Source: Levilactobacillus andaensis
GTDB lineage: Bacteria; Bacillota; Bacilli; Lactobacillales; Lactobacillaceae
Length of the DNA stretch: 64,000 bases
Direction of reading: 5' to 3'
Assembly: GCF_016861695.1 (NCBI RefSeq)
Contig: NZ_BOLP01000016.1
Coordinates: forward strand, 1 to 64,000
This document shows, piece by piece, positions 8,288 to 17,643 of this stretch. A model generated the notes under the pieces. It searched no databases, was not told where the DNA came from, and saw only the letters and a list, made by a program, of their open reading frames with translations. The position numbers were made by a program, and so were the translations under genes. Position 1 is the stretch's first letter; each line of letters starts with the position of its first letter.

Positions 8288-9319
8288 ATGACCGATATGC
8301 GGGCCATTGGCTTTACCCAGAATTTACCGATTACAGACGAAAAAAGTTTCATCGAATTCTTTGAACCCAAACCCACGCCAACCGGCCACGACATCCTCGT
8401 CAAGGTGATTGCGACCTCGGTCAATCCGGTCGATACCGGCGTGCGGCGGGGCACTCAGCAAGCCCTGGCGACACCTAAAGTGATTGGCTGGGATGCCTAT
8501 GGTGTCGTGGATGGCGTTGGGGAAGCCGTGACGCTATTTCATCCCGGCGACCGGGTCTTTTACGCGGGCTCCTTTAAACGTCCGGGAACGGACAGCGAGT
8601 ATCACCTAGTCGACGAACGAATCGTCGGCCACGCACCCACTCGTTTAACGGCCGCGGAAATCGCTGCGGTGCCGCTAACCTCACTGACGGCGTGGGAAGC
8701 CTTATTCGAGCAAATGCACCTGTCATTTGATGACCCTGCCGCCAATTCTGGCAAGACGCTGCTCGTCATCAACGGGGCTGGTGGTGTCGGCTCCATGGCG
8801 ACCCAACTGGCGCATCTCGCCGGCTTGACGGTCATTGCCACGGCTTCGCGACCAGAAACTATTGCCTGGACAAAGGACCACGGGGCGGATGCGGTCGTCA
8901 ACCATCGTGAGGACCTGGTTCCCCAGGTTCAGGCGCTCGGCCACCCCACCGTCGATTACATTTTAGAGCTCAGTAATCTCAATCAGCATTGGCATGAAAT
9001 CGTCTCGTTAATCGCACCAAGTGGGACCATCGTCTCTGTTACCGGGAACGAGACCCCCATCGACCTGCGCGCGCTGAAACAAAAGCGGGCAACCTTCGCT
9101 TGGGAGTGGATGTACACCAAGTCCTTCTTCGAGACTCCGGACATGATCACCCAGCACGACATTCTCGAACGGGTTCGTGAGCTACTGGACGCTGGTAAAT
9201 TACAGTCAACGTTGACCAAGACCTTCACGCCCATCAACGTCGCCAATCTCCGGGCGGCCCACGCCCTGGTCGAAGCCAACCGGATGATCGGTAAAGTCGT
9301 TTTAACTAATGAAAAATAA
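8288..9319 (+). CDS. NADPH:quinone reductase-like, zinc-independent MDR family oxidoreductase
   Basis: 343 aa from ATG 8288, which has AGAAAGGAAG upstream. It belongs to the medium-chain dehydrogenase/reductase superfamily, with a GroES-like N-terminal half (TPTGHDILVKVIATSVNPVDTGVR) and a Rossmann domain marked by VINGAGGVGSMATQLAHLAG. The structural zinc Cys cluster of alcohol dehydrogenases is absent, as in quinone oxidoreductases. It likely reduces quinones or enones with NAD(P)H in the cytosol; the substrate is unknown. It is inserted between rpsU and yqeY on the opposite strand and has a palindromic site upstream, suggesting stress-inducible control. Confidence 0.85.
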   Translation: MTDMRAIGFTQNLPITDEKSFIEFFEPKPTPTGHDILVKVIATSVNPVDTGVRRGTQQALATPKVIGWDAYGVVDGVGEAVTLFHPGDRVFYAGSFKRPGTDSEYHLVDERIVGHAPTRLTAAEIAAVPLTSLTAWEALFEQMHLSFDDPAANSGKTLLVINGAGGVGSMATQLAHLAGLTVIATASRPETIAWTKDHGADAVVNHREDLVPQVQALGHPTVDYILELSNLNQHWHEIVSLIAPSGTIVSVTGNETPIDLRALKQKRATFAWEWMYTKSFFETPDMITQHDILERVRELLDAGKLQSTLTKTFTPINVANLRAAHALVEANRMIGKVVLTNEK

Positions 9320-9324
9320 GCGCA

Positions 9325-9364
9325 TAAAAAAACTCAGGACACGTAAATGTCCTGAGTTTCTTTA
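9325..9364. terminator. Bidirectional terminator between quinone-reductase gene and rpsU
   Basis: AAACTCAGGACA pairs with TGTCCTGAGTTT, with an A run before and T-rich sequence after. It separates two convergent genes. Confidence 0.85.
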
Positions 9365-9383
9365 GTTAAATTGCAAAAAGAGC

Positions 9384-9572
9384 TTAGAAACGCTTCTTCT
9401 TAGCTTTACGCTTACGCGCAGCTTCTGATTTTAACTTTTTCTTCACACTTGGTTTTTCGTAAAATTCACGTTTACGGTATTCTTGTAAAGTACCGCTACG
9501 GGAAACCGTACGTTTGAAGCGCCGAAGAGCGTCGTCAAAAGACTCGTTTTTGCGAACGACTGTCTTTGCCAT
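9384..9572 (-). CDS. rpsU: 30S ribosomal protein bS21
   Basis: 62 aa, very basic. The sequence [18 protein letters not shown] and the C-terminal Lys/Arg-rich tail ([19 protein letters not shown]) are diagnostic of bS21, a small-subunit protein near the mRNA exit platform. The start is ATG 9572 with GGAGGGAGGG upstream; the longer open frame to 9626 has no family support. It is followed by a strong terminator rather than by yqeY, so it is probably monocistronic here. Confidence 0.95.
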   Translation of the reverse strand: MAKTVVRKNESFDDALRRFKRTVSRSGTLQEYRKREFYEKPSVKKKLKSEAARKRKAKKKRF

Positions 9573-9751
9573 ATAAAATTCCCTCCCTCCGAGCACAAGT
9601 AATAACGTCGGTTGGAATTTGTCCACCGGCGTAACGGTTCTTAACTATTATACATAAACACCCAAAGTACGTCAATAATGCCAGCAAATAAAATTTGAAC
9701 CGTTTTCGTCTACGGGTTAAACTAGAAGAAAACGTCAGAGGAGTTGCCCAC

Positions 9752-10579
9752 ATGCCGCAAATCAATATTTTCGTCATATCTGATTCATCTGGTGAGACCG
9801 CGCTAACTGTTGCCCAGACTGCTGTTTCCCAGTTTCCTAGCGTCAAAGCAAGCTATCAACGGTTCCCCTTCATTCAAACCGATTCCATCCTGGAAGGGAT
9901 CCTAAACCTAGCTAAGAAGCAACGCGCCATGATTTTTCATACTTTAGTTAATGCAAAATTAAGTCAACACGTTCGCGAATTTTCGGCCGCCAACCAATTA
10001 CAACAGTTTGATTGCATCCAACCGGCTATGGCCGTCCTCCACAATGCCACGGGATTAGACCCCGAGGGCGTGCCTGGATTGGTCCATAATCTAAATGACA
10101 CGTATTTCGACCGCATTGCCGCCATGGAGTTCGCCGTGACCTACGATGATGGCAAGGACCCCGCCGGCCTTCTAAAGGCTGACATCGTCATTTTGGGCGT
10201 CTCACGGACCTCCAAGACACCTTTGTCCTTGTTCTTGGCCAACCGGAACCTGCGTGTTGCCAACCTACCGCTGTCGCCGCAGACCCAATTGCCGCAAGAG
10301 CTTTGGCAGGTCGACCCGAAACGTATCTTTGGCCTGACCAACCGCCCAGAAATTTTACGTAAAATTCGGCAGGAACGAATGATTTCTTACGGCTTACCCG
10401 CCGACAGTGCCTATTCCGATACCCAAAAAATTACGGAAGAACTCGACTACGCTGCTAAACTTTATAAAAAAATCGGTTGTTTAGTCATCGATGTTTCAAA
10501 TAAGTCGATTGAAGAAACGGCCACGTTAATCATGGAAAGCGTGGATTACGATTTAATTCCCCATCCTTTAGCTGATTAA
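9752..10579 (+). CDS. Pyruvate, phosphate dikinase regulatory protein-like kinase/pyrophosphorylase
   Basis: 275 aa from ATG 9752 with AGAGGAG upstream; the 19 extra codons of the longer frame are unlikely. The family (DUF299, YqfL/PpsR) has ADP-dependent Ser/Thr kinase and phosphate-dependent pyrophosphorylase activity on PPDK or PEP synthase. It begins PQINIFVISDSSGETA and carries the P-loop-like motif GVSRTSKTPLS. No PPDK or PEP synthase gene lies in the window, so the target is not shown. It is divergent from rpsU and ends at a strong terminator. Confidence 0.9.
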   Translation: MPQINIFVISDSSGETALTVAQTAVSQFPSVKASYQRFPFIQTDSILEGILNLAKKQRAMIFHTLVNAKLSQHVREFSAANQLQQFDCIQPAMAVLHNATGLDPEGVPGLVHNLNDTYFDRIAAMEFAVTYDDGKDPAGLLKADIVILGVSRTSKTPLSLFLANRNLRVANLPLSPQTQLPQELWQVDPKRIFGLTNRPEILRKIRQERMISYGLPADSAYSDTQKITEELDYAAKLYKKIGCLVIDVSNKSIEETATLIMESVDYDLIPHPLAD

Positions 10580-10591
10580 CCACTAAAAATA

Positions 10592-10645
10592 ATAGGAGAA
10601 GTGCTCACGACTCAAATTGGTCGAGGCACTTCTCCTATTTTTAAT
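10592..10645 (+). terminator. Intrinsic terminator of the PPDK-regulator-like gene
   Basis: AGGAGAAGTGC (10594-10604) pairs with GCACTTCTCCT about 20 bases further on, followed by ATTTTTAATTTT. Confidence 0.85.
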
Positions 10646-10732
10646 TTTCGCCTAAAGTTTGAAAGCTCCAAAGTGCTAACTATGCCTGTTCTGGCAACAA
10701 CAGTGGGACTAAAACTGCGCAACCTGGTGGGT

Positions 10733-10897
10733 CCTTCGCCTTACCGGCCGGCAGATATGGGCTGGATCGGTGCGAACACAACTTGAATCCTCGAAAACCG
10801 CGAGTCTCCAAGGTTGGTTTTCTACTAAGCCGGCCAAGAACGCCGACCAAGTAGAACGACGCGCCTGATCCCATATCTGTCGACCTCTCGGCTTACA
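10733..10897 (+). repeat. Structured intergenic repeat family A, copy A1
   Basis: A ~165-bp element beginning CCTTCGCCTTACCGG and ending CTCTCGGCTTACAC. The ends pair as a long helix (GCAGATATGGG with CCCATATCTGT). Two internal hairpins follow: CTTG..CCTCG with CGAG..CAAG, and TTCTACT..CGGC with GCCG..AGTAGAA. Other copies keep these pairs while changing the bases (A2 has TTCTGCT/AGCAGAA). It lies in the 655-bp gene-free stretch 10580-11234 and is followed 98 bp later by family B copy B1. No protein-coding signal is conserved between copies. Confidence 0.85.
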
Positions 10898-10995
10898 CGG
10901 TGACTTTCTGTCGACTAGGAAGATAAGCGTAAAATCGTTATTGAACCAAAGATATTGACCTCCGCAAAAACTTTTAGCAGTTGTTGTAATAGAAC

Positions 10996-11190
10996 ACAAC
11001 CTGAGCCGGAGGAAGCCAGGGATGTAGCCAGCCGTGGTAATGGTCTTGGCTGGCGTCCTTTGCTAGCCTAGACCATGGGCGACTTTTAAGACGCGTGGTT
11101 TTCGCGGCTTAAAAGCGAGCGAGAAGACTGGTGTTCTTCCAGGCTGAAGCGTCCCCACAGCAGGCGGAATCCCTGGCAGCCGCAGTGCGG
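10996..11190 (+). repeat. Structured intergenic repeat family B, copy B1
   Basis: A ~195-bp element from CCTGAGCCGGAGG to GCAGTGCGG. The closing helix pairs GCCAGGGAT with ATCCCTGGC and GTGG with CCAC. The central hairpin is GGTCTtGGCTGGC with GCTAGCCtAGACC. A second hairpin pairs CTTTTAAG with CTTAAAAG and a third pairs CTGG with CCAG. Copies at 17355, 21367, 51877 (rc) and 60647 (rc) keep the layout with different central stem sequences. It lies between the terminator of the PPDK-regulator gene and the 3' end of nfo. Confidence 0.88.
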
Positions 11191-11234
11191 ACAATTCATA
11201 CTAATTTACAGGTGTTTCATCTTTCAACCCTTAA

Positions 11235-12164
11235 TTACCGCGTTAAAAACTCATCGACCGGTTTCTCAGCTAACACATCGGCCTCTAAATCCGGATTGAA
11301 TTTCTGGGCCTTCAGCATGGCCACCTCATACCCATGTGGATTGACGCCGTGCTTCCGGTCGGGGCCCATCACCGGCGTCTCCATAATCTTAGGCACTGCC
11401 GTGAGTTGGGGATGATGTGCCACTTGGTTCAACACGTCAAAGCCCAGCGTTCCCAGGCCAATATTCGTGTGCCGGTCCTTATGGCTACCCTGTGGGTTCT
11501 TCGAATCGTTCAGGTGAATCACCTTCAGCCTATCAATGCCGATGACGTGGTCGAACTCATTGAGCACCCCATCGAAGTCGTCGGCGATCGCGTAACCGGC
11601 ATCACTGGTGTGACAGGTGTCGAAGCAGACGGACAAGCAGTCATTGGCCGCCGTGGCATCCATGATTGCCGCCAACTCCTCAAACGTCCGGCCAACTTCG
11701 GTGCCCTTACCCGCCATTGTCTCTAAGGCAATCTGGACGGGGGCTTGCGCGGCACTTAAAATCTCATCGAGACCCTTGGCAATCTGCGCAATGGCCGCCG
11801 GGGCCCCCGCACCAACATGGGCGCCCGGGTGGAGAACGATTTGTGTCGCCCCCAGAGCCGCTGCCCGCTGGACCTCTGCCGTCAAGAATTCCACGGCAAA
11901 GCCATAATTTTGCGGCTTCACCGTATTTCCTAAATTGACCACGTATGGCGCATGAACCACGATGGCCCGTTGGTCGTGCGCGGCCATAAATGCCTTGCCC
12001 GCTTCAATGTTTAATTCGTCAATGGGCTTGCGCCGTGTGTTCTGTGGCGCACCCGTGTAGATCATGAACACATTTTCGCCAAAGCTGGCGGCTTCTCGTG
12101 CCGAGCCCAGCAACATGTCCTTGCCCTTCATACTAACGTGTGAGCCGATTAAAAATTCTGCCAT
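11235..12164 (-). CDS. nfo: Endonuclease IV, AP endonuclease
   Basis: 309 aa. Endonuclease IV cleaves DNA 5' to abasic sites in base-excision repair using three zinc ions. The start [21 protein letters not shown] and the metal-binding motifs [26 protein letters not shown] and [20 protein letters not shown] are all present, and KIMETPVM supplies a late Glu. The C-terminal ~20 residues extend beyond the core. The ATG at 12164 is one base after the stop codon of the upstream glycerophosphotransferase gene, so it is probably cotranslated with the teichoic-acid block. Confidence 0.94.
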   Translation of the reverse strand: MAEFLIGSHVSMKGKDMLLGSAREAASFGENVFMIYTGAPQNTRRKPIDELNIEAGKAFMAAHDQRAIVVHAPYVVNLGNTVKPQNYGFAVEFLTAEVQRAAALGATQIVLHPGAHVGAGAPAAIAQIAKGLDEILSAAQAPVQIALETMAGKGTEVGRTFEELAAIMDATAANDCLSVCFDTCHTSDAGYAIADDFDGVLNEFDHVIGIDRLKVIHLNDSKNPQGSHKDRHTNIGLGTLGFDVLNQVAHHPQLTAVPKIMETPVMGPDRKHGVNPHGYEVAMLKAQKFNPDLEADVLAEKPVDEFLTR

Positions 12165-12165
12165 C

Positions 12166-13383
12166 TTAATCTTCCTTTCCGTTAACGATCACCTGGACGA
12201 CCCGTTGACTCGCCGTTCCATTTTCCCACTCACAGAATTTATGGTAGAAGGCCGCTTGTTGCTGGCGATAATCGGCAAATTCACCGGCGGTTCGCCAAAC
12301 ATCAAGCTGCTGGTAAAAGGCCGTCGCCGTGGTGACCAGTGGCCCCGGGATTTCCTGGTCGTAATCGAAGTAAAAGCCTCGCAACTGGTCGCGGTAATGG
12401 GCCAAGTCATAGGCGAAGAATAATTCCGGTCGTTTTAAGTTAGCAAAGTCGAACATGACCGAGGAATAATCCGTGATCAGCAGGTCTGAAATCAGATACA
12501 ATTCGGCAATATCCGTATCGGCCAGCACCGTCACCCGGTCCTCGAAGCCGTGAGTGTCAATGGCGTCCTTGACCAAGTAGTGCGGCCGAATAATCAGGTG
12601 CGTCCCTGCTGGCACGTGTTGAAAGAACTCCCCCAGGTCAAATGGCAGGTCAAACTGATAGACACCGGGCCGCACCGCCATGTCGTCTCGCCAGGTCGGC
12701 GCGTACGTCACGACGGGCCCCGTCACTGCTCCCAGTAATTTTTGTTTCAAGTGTTGTATCTGCTCGGCACTGGTCGTATAGAGCACATCGTTACGGGGAT
12801 AACCGATCGACAAGAATTGATTGCGAAACCCAAACGCCGACTTGAAAATATCCTGCGAATACTGGTTCGGCGCAATCAGGTAGTCCCAACGACTGGCGGC
12901 CGTGACGAACTGCTGGTGATAGTCGGCCGTCGAGGTCCCCGGAATGGCGACGTGTTCGATATCGGCGCCTAGTTTCTTAAGCGGCGTTCCATGCCAGGTC
13001 TGAATCGTTTGCGTTCGGCGGTTCTTATGCCACCAGTTGGGCAGCCGGGAATTTAAGACCCAGAACTCCGCGCGGGCCATCAGACCAACCCAGCGTGGCG
13101 TGAAGCGTTTGACCAATTTGACCTCCGGGTATTTCGCCTGTAACGCCGTATATTCCCGCGGTTTCACGCTAAAGTAAGCTGTCTGCGCATACTCTGGGTG
13201 GGTCTTGACCAATTCACGGTAGATGGCCGCCGGATTGTCATTGACATCCTTGCCGTTAAAACTTTCAAACATCACGAGCCGTCGCTTTATGGGTAAACAA
13301 ATAAGCCCATCGTTCAACACGATGAGCCCACAGCGAGCAACGAGCTTCAATGACTGAATAATGTGACTTAAACCATTCGCCAT
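12166..13383 (-). CDS. CDP-glycerol glycerophosphotransferase family protein (TagB/TagF-like)
   Basis: 405 aa. The family transfers glycerol-phosphate from CDP-glycerol during wall teichoic acid synthesis on the inner membrane face. Signature motifs are present: [13 protein letters not shown] with the catalytic His, [31 protein letters not shown] and [20 protein letters not shown] hydrophobic or amphipathic N-terminus (residues ~5-35) fits peripheral membrane attachment. The start is ATG 13383 with AAAGGAG. It lies 19 bp after the TagG-like gene. Whether it primes (TagB) or polymerises (TagF) cannot be decided from sequence; the length is closer to TagB-type. Confidence 0.88.
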   Translation of the reverse strand: MANGLSHIIQSLKLVARCGLIVLNDGLICLPIKRRLVMFESFNGKDVNDNPAAIYRELVKTHPEYAQTAYFSVKPREYTALQAKYPEVKLVKRFTPRWVGLMARAEFWVLNSRLPNWWHKNRRTQTIQTWHGTPLKKLGADIEHVAIPGTSTADYHQQFVTAASRWDYLIAPNQYSQDIFKSAFGFRNQFLSIGYPRNDVLYTTSAEQIQHLKQKLLGAVTGPVVTYAPTWRDDMAVRPGVYQFDLPFDLGEFFQHVPAGTHLIIRPHYLVKDAIDTHGFEDRVTVLADTDIAELYLISDLLITDYSSVMFDFANLKRPELFFAYDLAHYRDQLRGFYFDYDQEIPGPLVTTATAFYQQLDVWRTAGEFADYRQQQAAFYHKFCEWENGTASQRVVQVIVNGKED

Positions 13384-13402
13384 TTGAGGTTGCTCCTTTC
13401 AA

Positions 13403-14212
13403 TTAGATTAAATCTACGAAACGTGACCGGAACTTGTAGTGTAAGTGCGAGCCAATCAGTAATACGAAGAACACAAACATCCAGAATTCCAGCGTCAACA
13501 TTGGGTGTTGCCAGAACCAACCGGTCCCAATGAAGGACTCCCGGAACCCATTAACAATGTAATAGTAAGGATTCAATTCGAGTAAGTGGACAAATGGTGC
13601 GGGGAATGACGTCGTGACGAAGTTAAACAGCACGCCAGACACGTAGAATAACATCCGCATCACGGACTGTAGCAAGATGTGGTAATCCCGTACCAGCACA
13701 CTGATACATGAGTTTAAGACCCCTAGCGCCACCAATAAGCAGATCATGGCGAAGAAGTAGTAGATCCATTGGAACCAAGACACCTTCGGGTAGACCCCGT
13801 TCAGCAGACCAATAAAGATGGAGAAGACCATCATCGTCCAGAAGGAACTCAGATTGCTGACCACTTTAATCGTTGGTAACGCTGAGACTGGGAACTTCAT
13901 TTTGGCAACCATGTTAACCCGTTGATAGATACTCTTCGACGCGTCCAACGTTGCCCGGTTCATAAAGAACCAAGGGGTGATCCCGATAACCATCCATGGC
14001 AGGTAGCCGACCCCATTTAAGGGTTGACCGTGTTTTAACCCGACACCGAAGACTAACCAGTAAATCGCGATTTGAATTAACGGATATAAGTATTCCCACG
14101 CCAATCCTAAGTAATGACTCTGATAACTTGCTTGATCCTCATAGCGGGAAATTCGGAAAATGATCCCGATACTCGAAATTTGTTCTTTGAATAAGGTCAT
14201 GACCTCTTTCAA
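13403..14212 (-). CDS. tagG: Polysaccharide/teichoic acid ABC transporter permease (TagG-like)
   Basis: 269 aa with about six transmembrane helices, an ABC-2 type permease. TagG with the ATPase TagH flips wall teichoic acid across the membrane. Landmarks include GLAWEYLYPLIQIAIYWLVFG, GYLPWMVIGITPWFFMN and LLELNPYYYIVNGFRESFIG, typical of TagG/RfbA-type permeases. The start is TTG 14212 with AAAGGAG nine bases upstream. No TagH-like ATPase lies in the window, so its partner must be elsewhere. Confidence 0.88.
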   Translation of the reverse strand: MKEVMTLFKEQISSIGIIFRISRYEDQASYQSHYLGLAWEYLYPLIQIAIYWLVFGVGLKHGQPLNGVGYLPWMVIGITPWFFMNRATLDASKSIYQRVNMVAKMKFPVSALPTIKVVSNLSSFWTMMVFSIFIGLLNGVYPKVSWFQWIYYFFAMICLLVALGVLNSCISVLVRDYHILLQSVMRMLFYVSGVLFNFVTTSFPAPFVHLLELNPYYYIVNGFRESFIGTGWFWQHPMLTLEFWMFVFFVLLIGSHLHYKFRSRFVDLI

Positions 14213-14230
14213 GGCACTGCACTCCTTTAA

Positions 14231-15379
14231 TTAATCAGTTAATAGCGCCACGTACTGCGCCACGACACGACTCGTCGCTTGGCCGTCATTGGCACTATTC
14301 CAATGTTGATTGAATTGTGTAAAGTCAGTTGGCGCGTCTGCAGCAATTGCTGCCGCCAAGTGCTGACTGTCGGTCAGTGCCGGACTCGGCAACCAATCGA
14401 ATAGATCTTCCTGCACCCCGGGGTCTTGCGAATACGTTGGCAGGTCGAACAGGTAAAACAGTAAGCTGTGCGCGTTCGGTAGCAGACTATAGTCAAACGC
14501 CACGGAGGAATAATCCGTCACCACGGTCTCCGCCACCGTTAGCAGGTCAGCCGTACTCAGTTGCTGGGCCACGACGACCTGCTCACCGAGTTGCGACTGC
14601 AAAGTCGTTGCTTGATCTGTTAGCACGGGATGGAGCTTGACGACCACCCGCGCATCAGGATCTGCCCGCAACGCCTGGGCCAAATCAGTCGGTGGCGTAA
14701 ACGTCACGCCATCGCGATAAGTTGGTGCATACAAGATGACCCGGTGCCCCGTTAACTCCGGAGCGCGCTGGGCAACCTTAGCCTGCGCTTGGGCCACCCA
14801 GTCGGGATCGTTCAACCGATCCGACCGCGGATACCCCAGCACCTGCATCCGGTCCGCAGGGACATGATAACTCTTCGCAAAGACCTGGCCCATCGCCGCG
14901 GCCCCCACCACGTAGTCATCGAACTGATCATACACGGCCTGAAACCGTCGTTGATCACTCTGCGACCGTTGGCCCGTCGTCGGATCGTCCCAACCAAATC
15001 GTTTGATTGCCCCGGCCGCATGCCATAACTGCACAATGCGCATGTGCTTAGGGTGATAGAGTCCGCCCAAGAAAGCGTAGTAGTTATCGCAAAATAACAC
15101 GCGCGCCCGCATAATGGTCGGAATCCCCTTGAAGACAAACTGCAGGTCATCTCGAAACGGATGAACGGTGATCCCCGCCGCAGCCAATTTTTGTGCGGCC
15201 ATTTCGTATGCCGGACGATAAAAAACGACCAACGTCCGGTCAGCCGGCAGTGCCGCAGCCAACGCCTTGATGAACGGGAGATTATCCCCGAAGCTCATCA
15301 GGTAGACCACGTGACGCTGACGACGACCCGCACACAGTAGCGACATTAGTCGTACTAACCATAAATAAATCTCTTTCAC
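14231..15379 (-). CDS. CDP-glycerol glycerophosphotransferase family protein (TagB-like)
   Basis: About 382 aa from GTG 15379, which has GGTGA at good spacing; an earlier GTG at 15397 lacks a clear ribosome binding site. Family motifs are RIVQLWHAAGAIKRFGWDD with the catalytic His, VLGYPRSDRL, ILYAPTYRDGV, VVKLHP and TVVTDYSSVAFDYSLL. It probably adds glycerol-phosphate to a lipid-linked teichoic acid precursor. It is the first gene of the tagB-like/tagG/tagF-like/nfo run. With two such enzymes, one may prime and the other extend the polymer (inference). Confidence 0.86.
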   Translation of the reverse strand: MKEIYLWLVRLMSLLCAGRRQRHVVYLMSFGDNLPFIKALAAALPADRTLVVFYRPAYEMAAQKLAAAGITVHPFRDDLQFVFKGIPTIMRARVLFCDNYYAFLGGLYHPKHMRIVQLWHAAGAIKRFGWDDPTTGQRSQSDQRRFQAVYDQFDDYVVGAAAMGQVFAKSYHVPADRMQVLGYPRSDRLNDPDWVAQAQAKVAQRAPELTGHRVILYAPTYRDGVTFTPPTDLAQALRADPDARVVVKLHPVLTDQATTLQSQLGEQVVVAQQLSTADLLTVAETVVTDYSSVAFDYSLLPNAHSLLFYLFDLPTYSQDPGVQEDLFDWLPSPALTDSQHLAAAIAADAPTDFTQFNQHWNSANDGQATSRVVAQYVALLTD

Positions 15380-15498
15380 GTTAATCACCAATATCACTTA
15401 TTTTTCGCTGTCCATAACACCGAGAATTATACCACATCTCCTTAAAGAACCTAGCGATTTTTAAGAACCTTTAAGAAACGCAGCGGAAATTCGCCCGA

Positions 15499-15541
15499 AA
15501 AGAAACAGGTTTTACGGCATTCATCCGCAAAACCTGTTGTT
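15499..15541 (-). terminator. Intrinsic terminator downstream of the YitT gene
   Basis: ACAGGTTTT pairs with AAAACCTGT, extended by CGG with CCG near the loop. On the minus strand the hairpin is followed by TTTCTTTTC. Confidence 0.75.
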
Positions 15542-15547
15542 GACCAC

Positions 15548-16423
15548 TTACCATTTGGGCTCATAGAAGTGGCCCAGAACCTTAACCGTGTCAGAAATGC
15601 TGACGAAGGCTTTCGGATCAGCCTCTTCCATCGCCGTTTCTAAGGCGTCCATTTCGTAACGCGTAATGACGGTAAATAGAATCGTCTTTTCATCGTGACG
15701 ATACGCCCCTTCCGCCCCATGGACGATGGTGATTCCCCGTCGCATGTGGTTTTGAATGCTATCGATCACCGTCTTCGGCCGGTCGGTGATGACCATGACC
15801 TGCATCCGCTGTTGCCGCGTAAAGGTCATGTCGATCACCTTAGCGTTGACGAACAGGCCCAGCGCAGAATACAGCGCGTATGGCCAGCCGTAAACGAATC
15901 CGGCACTGATGACAATCAAACTGTTAAAGGCAATGTTGATGGTTCCCATGCTCCGGCCCGTTTTCCGCCGTAACACGATGCCGATGATATCCAACCCACC
16001 GGTCGAGATCCCATTTTTCAACGCAAATCCTGTCCCAAACCCATTGACCGCGCCCCCGAAAATCGCACAGATAATGGGGTCACTGGTTAAATGGACCGGT
16101 TGAATCACCCGAATCATCACCGACGCAAACAGAACACAAATGAAGGTGAAGACCGTGAAAGACTTCCCAATCTGCTTCCAGGCTAGGAAAAACATAGGAA
16201 TGTTGATCAGAAACAGACCCAGGGCCGTCGTAATATGAAACGCCCCCAACCCAGCCGTCAAACTGTTGACCAATTGGGCTAACCCGGTAACTCCGGAAGA
16301 ATAAATATGACCGGGCGTCCAGAAAAAGTTCACCGCAATTGACACTAAGACTCCGTAGAAAAAGGCAACGGAGAATTTCGCCGTATAGGTATGCCGTTTT
16401 AACAACTGCTGCACATCATCCAT
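15548..16423 (-). CDS. YitT family membrane protein (DUF161/DUF2179)
   Basis: 291 aa with five to six transmembrane helices in the first ~200 residues, containing the family's GGLDIIGIVLRRKTGRSMG segment, and a soluble C-terminal DUF2179 domain (ITIVHGAEGAYRHDEKTILFTVITRYEM). The function of the family is unknown; it is common in several copies in Firmicutes. The gene is monocistronic between two terminator-like or gap regions, just upstream of the teichoic-acid block but separated from it by a terminator. Confidence 0.9.
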   Translation of the reverse strand: MDDVQQLLKRHTYTAKFSVAFFYGVLVSIAVNFFWTPGHIYSSGVTGLAQLVNSLTAGLGAFHITTALGLFLINIPMFFLAWKQIGKSFTVFTFICVLFASVMIRVIQPVHLTSDPIICAIFGGAVNGFGTGFALKNGISTGGLDIIGIVLRRKTGRSMGTINIAFNSLIVISAGFVYGWPYALYSALGLFVNAKVIDMTFTRQQRMQVMVITDRPKTVIDSIQNHMRRGITIVHGAEGAYRHDEKTILFTVITRYEMDALETAMEEADPKAFVSISDTVKVLGHFYEPKW

Positions 16424-16535
16424 GATTTAAATACCGACCTCGCTTATATCTTTAATTATCCTTTATACTATGCTCGGCTTAGTATAGCATTTAATCGCCG
16501 TCACGGCCACGGCAAATACCGGGTTTTATCGACTT

Positions 16536-17066
16536 CTAACCTTTCTGCCAATGACTTTTGACAAAGTCTTCGCGACCGCCGGCTTCTTCTGCGGCAAATC
16601 GTTCCGGGTTCTTTTTATAAAATTGTTGATGACGTTCCTCGGCTGGGAAAAATGGCTGCGCGACTTGAATTTTGGTCACGATGGGCTGGTCAAATTGTTC
16701 CCGTTCCTGTAAAGCGGCCCTGGACGCCATTGCCGTTTGGGCCTGCGCTAAGCTGTTCACGAAGATGACTGGCCGATAGTTGCTGCCGCGGTCCTGAAAC
16801 TGGCCGGCATCATCGGTCGGGTCCGTTTGCTGCCAATAGAGGTCCACCAACTGCTCGTAACTGACCACTGCCGGATCAAACCAAATCTTGACGGCCTCCG
16901 TGTGGCCAGTCCGCTGTGCCTTGACCTGTTCATAGGTCGGATTCGTGACAAAGCCACCGGTATAGCCGGACAACACTTTTTTAATGCCCGGAAATTCATC
17001 GAATGGCCGAACCATACACCAGAAGCAACCGCCAGCAAAAGTTGCCGTTTCAATTTCACTCATCAT
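16536..17066 (-). CDS. msrA: Peptide methionine sulfoxide reductase A
   Basis: 176 aa from ATG 17066 (or the adjacent ATG 17063, which is better spaced from GGAG). MsrA reduces the S-epimer of methionine sulfoxide in oxidised proteins. The catalytic motif GGCFWCM lies near the N-terminus, followed by [28 protein letters not shown] and [14 protein letters not shown], all family landmarks. The 18 additional upstream codons of the open frame lack a start signal. No MsrB gene is adjacent. Confidence 0.93.
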   Translation of the reverse strand: MMSEIETATFAGGCFWCMVRPFDEFPGIKKVLSGYTGGFVTNPTYEQVKAQRTGHTEAVKIWFDPAVVSYEQLVDLYWQQTDPTDDAGQFQDRGSNYRPVIFVNSLAQAQTAMASRAALQEREQFDQPIVTKIQVAQPFFPAEERHQQFYKKNPERFAAEEAGGREDFVKSHWQKG

Positions 17067-17354
17067 AATCACTCCATTTTCTAATGTATTAATTACACGA
17101 CTTTTTCGGGCTATCGTCAAGCCCCTCTGTAGACTAAAATTTTCTTGACCAACATCTTTAGTGACTGCCGAGTACTCTCAAAAACTAAAGACTAACTCTT
17201 GACCTAGCCCGTCGATAACTATCCGTTAGAAGCCATTGACACACTTAACTTCTACCTGCCGACGTTCTAGTAATGAGTTAGAACTGGACGACTCGTTATG
17301 CTCTCAACAGAAAGTTCACATCTATTTTTGGGGTTATTACCTGTCATGGTAAAG

Positions 17355-17543
17355 CACAATCAGAGCCGGAGGAGGACAGGGATGCAGCCAGCCGTGGTAA
17401 TCTTGTTAGCTGGCGCTGGCTAGCTAACAAGATGGGCGACTTTTAAGACACGTGGTTTTCGTGGCTTAAAATCGAGTCGGAGGACCGCCCCTCAGTCCGG
17501 AGCGTCCCCACAGCAGGCGGAATCCCTGGCAGCCGGAGTGCGG
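17355..17543 (+). repeat. Structured intergenic repeat family B, copy B2
   Basis: A ~189-bp family B element in the 577-bp gap between msrA and aspS. The closing helix pairs CAGGGAT with ATCCCTG. The central stem is ATCTTGTTAGCTGGC with GCTAGCTAACAAGAT, 15 paired positions with a 4-base loop. The second hairpin is CTTTTAAG with CTTAAAA. The third-hairpin module is the TCGGAGGACCGCC..AGTCCGGAG type, shared with B4 and B6 and different from B1, B3 and B5. The rest of the gap, 17067-17354, shows no clear feature. Confidence 0.88.
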
Positions 17544-17569
17544 CCTATTTTCCACAATCCCGCTCTAAA

Positions 17570-17615
17570 CAAAAAGGTAGCCATGACCAGCCAAACGGCC
17601 GATCACGACTACCTC
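17570..17615 (-). terminator. Intrinsic terminator of the hisS-aspS operon
   Basis: On the minus strand GGTAGTCGTGATC can pair along 13 positions (including G-U pairs) with GGTCATGGCTACC, followed by TTTTTG. It lies 29 bp after the aspS stop codon. Confidence 0.8.
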
Positions 17616-17643
17616 TAATTATCTATTTTCCAAGTCCGTTCAA

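Noticed and set aside
10709-10999. Minus-strand open frames across repeat A1 and its right flank
   Set aside because: No start signal, no similarity to known families, and the frames are not kept in other copies of the repeat.
10733-11190. A CRISPR array or tandem repeat array
   Set aside because: The repeats are single, long, structured copies far apart, with no regular spacer pattern and no cas genes.
11131-11415. Conserved peptide FQAEASPQQAESLAA encoded within B1, B3 and B5 (also near 21463-21666 and 60575-60859)
   Set aside because: It is the translation of the family B third hairpin and closing helix. B2 and B4 do not keep it, no ribosome binding site precedes it, and the conserved feature is base pairing rather than codons.
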